Positions 59,585 through 64,000 of a stretch of DNA of 64,000 nt are shown piece by piece (position 1 is the stretch's first letter; each line of letters opens with the position of its first letter). Made by a program: the position numbers and the translations under genes. The notes below the pieces were generated by a model. That model was not told the origin of the DNA. It was given only the letters and a program-made list of their open reading frames with translations, and ran no database searches. This stretch comes from Entoloma clypeatum (taxonomy: Eukaryota; Basidiomycota; Agaricomycetes; Agaricales; Entolomataceae). The stretch spans positions 2,914,001 through 2,978,000 of the forward strand of contig OY751488.1 in NCBI GenBank assembly GCA_963565915.1. Direction: 5' to 3'.

Positions 59585-61357
59585 ATGGTGAGCTTTTCGA
59601 GTTACCCGTTGGGACAGCTCAGTCGTGGTCAAGTAATATCTACGTGCAGATTTCCGTCGCGGGTCTGCCACTGGCACTTTCCCTCAGCGCCTGGTTTTCT
59701 GCTGCGGCACCGAGCCCTGATAATATTGCTCTTGCAAGGCAATACGCTCCGCAATGGAAATTCCATCCTTCCGAGGTTTACTGGCCATCGACGGTCGAAT
59801 ATTTCTTATCTGGCGTGCAGGTCTTTCCACCTCCTGCTGATCAATCAAACCCAATCTCAAAAAAACAATCGCAGGAAACCGACGCGAGTGGAAACGTTGT
59901 CAATGCATTGGTGACCAATTCCAATGTCGACGATCCCGCGAACCAAGGATCTGGACTCTTCTTGACAACTGACATTGATTCGGGAAAGCAGGGCTTCTTG
60001 CGTGGCCAGAACCCTTCGACGACTGCCACATCGGCCTACACATTTATTGCATCAAAGGTAAGTAGTGACTAGTGACTGCTCACAGGGCCACCAGTCTCCT
60101 GTCCTCATTATTTCATAGCCTAACGGTGTCGTGGACCTTTATTACTGGCTCTTCACGCCCTTCAATGAAGGCAAAAACGTTCCGGCTGTTGGCGAAGTTG
60201 GAGATCGTATGTCCAGCAAACTTCCAACGTCTCTCTCCGGCCAACAATCTCTGCCTTACAGATGTCGGCGACTGGGAACGTATGGCAGTCCGAACTGTAA
60301 ACGGTGTCGCTACTCAGGTGGATTATCACGCCCACGGTGACAAAGGAAGCGGGTGACTGTCAATTTTGTTCTCCTCTACCGAGCTTCCATCTGACCAGCC
60401 GAATAGGACCATCCCTTGGTCTCAAGCTATAAAATTCGACAACGACCAACGACCGGTGGGATATGTCGCCAAGGGCTCGCACGGGTTTTGGGCCACGGCG
60501 GGAACTTTCACTTACGTCAATGCCGTCGTATTCAAGCTCCAAGATGTCACTGCGGATGGTGGTGTTGCTTGGGATACAAGGGATAGTCTCGTTACATTCG
60601 ATTATCCAGATACCTTTAGTGGATCTCAAGACTGGGTCAATTACAAGGGAGCGTGGGGCAATCTAGGTCAAACAAACTGCTGGTGGTACAAGATTCATCC
60701 AGAATGCGAAGTCACGACTGGGCCCCCAGGCCCGCTTCGAGCTGATGTACTCGGCTCGGATAATTTACTGAGGGTCGCAGCAAAGATCACCGCTTCTGCT
60801 CCCTCTCAGAGCATGTCTGGTCCATTATCGGTGCGCCCGCTGATACTTTTCGTGTCACCTCTCTCACAATGAAACAGCATACCCTGGGCACGGTTTCGAA
60901 AGATAGTACATCATCCTATGGCTTCTACATCGATGCTTCCGCCTATATTATCTCTTCCAAAGCCGGTCATTCCAGGCTCACAGTTCAACAGAACTGTATA
61001 TCTATCGAAGAAGGAAGTGCGAGCAAGCCCAACACTGCTATCCTTACATCGACCCAGTATGCCTCGACCTTGCTTAACGACGCCACGAAATATACCGTGA
61101 GTGCTTCGGTCGTTTGAATTCCTGAAAATTTTCAAATTGGCAATTTTTCAACCCAGGTTTCAGTGGACGCATGTGAGGAGAACTATGCTGTGAACTCGTA
61201 TACTCTCGGATTATGCAAGGACGATACATCGAACGATTGCACCTGGTCGACATCGTCCCGAGTGCTGCGCGCGTTCTCACCGGAGGTTTCTGTCCGTGCC
61301 GTTCAACATGCGTTGGCAATCGTCGTCGAAGATCTCGACTTATGGAAGTGGCAGTGA
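59585..61357 (+). CDS. VPS62-family secreted or vacuolar protein
   Basis: The start codon is followed at once by an intron (ATG then gtgagc, 59588-59649). Splicing gives MISVAGLPLALSLSAWFSAA, a good signal peptide with cleavage expected near AAAPSP. Mature-domain landmarks are ARQYAPQWKFHPSEVYWPST, DLYYWLFTPFNEGKNVP, HVGDWERMAVRTVNGV, IPWSQAIKFDNDQRPVGYVA, KGSHGFWATAGTFTY and CWWYKIHPECEVTTGPPGP. The GDWE and SHG motifs define the VPS62 family (DUF946), named for a yeast gene affecting vacuolar protein sorting; biochemical function is unknown. A further C-terminal region (HTLGTVSKDSTSSYGFYIDA, CEENYAVNSYTLGLC) seems to be an extra domain. Introns are at about 60058-60118, 60212-60261, 60353-60408, 60831-60880 and 61098-61157. 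The stop is at 61355-61357. Confidence 0.85.
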
Positions 61358-62269
61358 TACTAGGCATTTGGTCCGCAAGTAATACAATGCGCATTGTACA
61401 TAAACAACGTATGTACAAATTATATATATCGTTCACTTCGCATTGAACGTTACGTTATGTAGGGCGTCTGTAATCCTATTGTTCGTCAATAGTATACTAT
61501 CAGCCTCTATCTGCAGACCCATTAAAAAACCTTGACTGTACTATTAGGTGTGTGTGTTATTGTGCCACAAAAACCGACGGTCTGATTCTATACTTGGTGG
61601 TCCTTTCGAAACCCCACATAACATCTCTGTTCAACGGAAGGAAAAGAAATGACAATCTAAGGATATTTAGCCGACAAGTCGGCTCAACCTCCGGAGCAGC
61701 TGTATACATACCGTACTTTTGTCATGAGCGTTAGGGCGAGGCAATCGTAAGGCTTGTTCTACTCGTCTGGATATGTCAGGTTGTGGACTTTTTCGCCATG
61801 ACGAAAAGCATAGCGTAGGTCATGAGTACTGGGTTTCCTGTGCAAGGTTCGCGTTGGTAGGAATTTTGCGCCAGTGGGACTGTCATTCATTGCGCCCAGT
61901 TGGGGGGTAGATGAACCGTTATTTTCCCCGATTAGTGTGGTTGGTGGTGGGTTGGTATTAAGAGCCGAGTGCCAGAAGATTACTGTCGTCGTCGTCGGCA
62001 TTACTGTACCATCGATCTGAGACGTCTGAGGAATGGGATGGGTGCCGACACGTGATGAATGGCCAATTTTGTCGAAGGTCGTTGCCATCCTTCATCCCCC
62101 GACGACCGTGACGGAGCTCGCCATTGCCTGGTTCAACTCACGAAGGCCAGCTCAACTGTCAGCAGTCGCAGCTAATTAGTCTTATCGCTGCACCCCAGGA
62201 TCCCGAACGGAGCACTGAACGAGCTGAGCGGTAGAGACTTTGTCGCTGACGGATTCATTGAGAAAGGAC
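61358..62269. other. Intergenic region upstream of the PAK kinase gene
   Basis: 912 bp that holds the 3' end of the VPS62-like transcript, one doubtful small ORF on the minus strand (61759-62088), and the promoter of the kinase gene. No repeat or RNA gene was recognised. Confidence 0.5.
61759..62088 (-). CDS. Small hypothetical protein, doubtful
   Basis: A 109-residue frame starting MATTFDKIGHSSRVG and ending KVHNLTYPDE. It is hydrophilic, rich in Thr, Pro and Asn, and has no membrane segment or known motif. Its ATG is divergent from the kinase start with about 180 bp between them, a spacing similar to other gene pairs here, which mildly supports it. No intron or conserved family was seen. 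It may be real, but chance is also possible for a frame of this size. Confidence 0.4.
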   Translation of the reverse strand: MATTFDKIGHSSRVGTHPIPQTSQIDGTVMPTTTTVIFWHSALNTNPPPTTLIGENNGSSTPQLGAMNDSPTGAKFLPTRTLHRKPSTHDLRYAFRHGEKVHNLTYPDE

Positions 62270-64000
62270 ATGTCCTCGAGCCCAAGTGCGATCAATCAAC
62301 GTCCATTCCCGAATCAGCAACGCCGTCAATCAAAAATTACAGTGGAATATCACAGGCCGTCTCGGGAATCCATTCAAGAGTTCCACGCCCTCCTCTCAGA
62401 GTCCAACCACCACGCCGCCGAAGCTGCAAAATACACCCCTTTTGTCCCTTCCAGACAGGCACCTCCCCCGCCGACCTCAGCTTTAGCACGCTCAAAGACC
62501 CCCACAGATCCCTCCCCATCGCCCACCCCACCTCGCATCCGCAACTCCCTTCAGAAGCCCAATCCTCGAGCACGTAAACACAGTCTCTCATCAGCCACTC
62601 CCACCCCCCGTGTCGCCGACCACGATCCCTTTGCCGCCACACACGCTAGATCCAACGGAATGGCCGGCGCCACTTCACCTCCTCCACGTCCTTCCAGAGC
62701 CAACACTGCCACACTGAATGACATCTTCCCTACCGATAGTCCACCTGACCCCCGACGCCTCTCGACTCCCGCCGTTGTGCCTCAGGATTCGCCGTTTTAT
62801 GCGGATCTGGGCGATGCTTTCCCATCGGGACAGTCCAGTGAATTCAACAGCAACCCTAGCATCGCGCCAATTTCTACCCATACACTGAACAACCGATCGC
62901 GCGGTAGCACCGCTGCCAAGTCAAAGAAGGGAGTCTTGGGATTCATGTCTGTGTTCAATCCATCGAAACGACCAGAGATCAGCACCCCGTACGATCCTGT
63001 GCACCTTACGCACGTCGGTTTCAACTCTTCTACTGGAGAGTTCACCGGACTGCCTAAAGAATGGCAGCAGCTGTTACAAGACAGCGGAATCTCGAGATCA
63101 GAGCAGGAGAAAAACCCCCAGGCTGTGATGGAAATTGTCAAGTTCTACCAAGAGGGTCAAGGAGACAACGTCTGGGATAAATTTGGAAAGATTGCCGTCG
63201 CAGAGTCCACATTTACTCCTAAGATGGAAGACACTTTACAGAATCCTGTGAGTTCAGCTCTTTTACTCGCGTCGTATACGGTCTACTTACTGGTAAATAT
63301 CAGCGGTCCCCTCCTCCCCCGAAGCCCAAGACTTTGTCACCAGTAACCACTGTTTCTCCAACCTCTTACCGCCCAGCGCCAACGCCGCCTCATGTCATTC
63401 CGTCCCTCGACCGCTCAACGTCACAGCGTGCCCCGCCAAAGTCTTCGAAAGCCGAGACTTTAGGCCGTGCAAACACTACTCGCGATCGACGATCGCCTGT
63501 TCCTGGTACCTCAACCCAGCAGTCATCTGGCCACGGGTTAGCACAACAGAAGGAATTCACCAGACCTTCTCCTGGCTCCTCGGCGACCGACCTGTCACTG
63601 AAGACTCAGCAACAAGCCGCGTCATCCTTGAACGGTGCTCGCAATGGCGATACACGTTCACCGAACCAGCCGCAGAGCCCCCCCGCCCCAAGTCTGGCCA
63701 AGTCCTCAGGCGTGGCCACGCCGCGACGAAGGGAAAAAAAGGTGGACAAAGGCAAGGAGGAAGATATCGTCAGGCGCCTAAGGCAGATCTGTACAGATGC
63801 CGATCCGACGAAGCTGTACAGAAATCTTGTCAAGATTGGTCAAGGGTGAGCATTGCCAATCCTTCACTGAACATTGTACGAATATCCTCCAGTGCCTCTG
63901 GCGGAGTCTACACTGCGTATCAAGTCGGCACGAATTTGTCCGTCGCCATTAAACAAATGGACCTGGAGAAACAACCGAAGAAGGATCTCATCATCAACGA
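62270..64000 (+). CDS. STE20: STE20/PAK-family serine/threonine protein kinase (5' part)
   Basis: Starts MSSSPSAINQRPFPNQQRRQ with a Pro/Ser-rich regulatory region. The Rac/Cdc42-binding CRIB domain is ISTPYDPVHLTHVGFNSSTG and the adjoining FTGLPKEWQQLLQDSGIS (about 62980-63090). A second Pro/Ser-rich linker follows an intron at about 63248-63303. The kinase domain begins YRNLVKIGQG, then after an intron ASGGVYTAYQVG, the glycine-rich loop, and VAIKQMDLEKQPKKDLIINE with the ATP-binding Lys. The window ends there, so the catalytic loop is not seen. No PH domain precedes the CRIB, which favours Ste20 over Cla4. PAKs act downstream of Cdc42 in mating, polarity and MAP-kinase signalling. The start at 62270 is the first ATG in this frame. 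Confidence 0.93.

Noticed and set aside
59239..60072. Open frame of 277 residues running into the VPS62-like gene
   Set aside because: It reads through the inverted-repeat region and the first intron. The upstream part has no conserved sequence, while the TATA box and signal peptide support a start at 59585.

Overview
The window is nuclear DNA from a filamentous basidiomycete, most likely a mushroom-forming Agaricomycete. The evidence is dense, mostly 45-60 nt GT-AG introns (many genes have 5-12, some bounding exons of 9-37 nt), very short intergenic gaps, and eukaryotic housekeeping families in their fungal forms. No bacterial-type operons, rRNA, tRNA or CRISPR arrays were seen. All products were inferred by translating and splicing the sequence by eye; exon edges marked approximate are not proven.

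Layout. 1-5.8 kb: 3' end of a UFD4/TRIP12-type HECT ubiquitin ligase (+), a complete six-exon RDS3/PHF5A splicing factor (+), and a PB1 plus five-ZZ-finger protein resembling Nbr1/p62 selective-autophagy receptors (-). 6-13 kb: carnitine acetyltransferase, RPF1 ribosome biogenesis factor and an eEF1A-lysine-methyltransferase-like protein (all +), then an NDUFAF7-type complex I assembly methyltransferase (-). 13-22 kb: MMS19 (+), an uncharacterised coiled-coil protein (-), PRP40 (+). 22-28 kb: mitochondrial ribosomal protein bL21m (-) diverging from ATP synthase alpha (+), gamma-glutamyl phosphate reductase (+), NASP/Hif1 histone chaperone (-). 28-45 kb: AP180-type clathrin adaptor (-), an uncharacterised basidiomycete protein with an in-frame TGA (+), GH47 mannosidase (+), glycerol kinase (+), ribosomal protein uS10 (+), DBP9 helicase (-), ZNHIT2-like HIT-finger protein (+), ZIP zinc transporter (+). 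45-56 kb: YVC1-type TRP channel with microexons (+), a Ppo fatty-acid dioxygenase with a P450-like domain lacking its heme cysteine (-), epsilon-COP (-). 56-64 kb: F-box protein (+), a gene-poor stretch bounded by a 31-bp inverted repeat (possible MITE), a secreted VPS62-like protein (+), a small doubtful ORF (-), and the 5' part of a STE20/PAK kinase (+).

The genes do not form a pathway cluster; this is a core housekeeping region. Splicing (RDS3, PRP40, ZNHIT2), ribosome production and translation (RPF1, DBP9, uS10, bL21m) and mitochondrial function (ATP1, NDUFAF7, CAT2) recur. Divergent gene pairs separated by 30-150 bp are a marked architectural feature. The points most worth following are the PB1/five-ZZ receptor candidate, the cysteine-less Ppo, the microexon cluster in the YVC1 gene, two possible reading-frame lesions (31.8 kb and 42.9 kb), a GC-AG intron in the PRO2 gene, and predicted dual mitochondrial/peroxisomal targeting of carnitine acetyltransferase. 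I found no wholly new molecular system.
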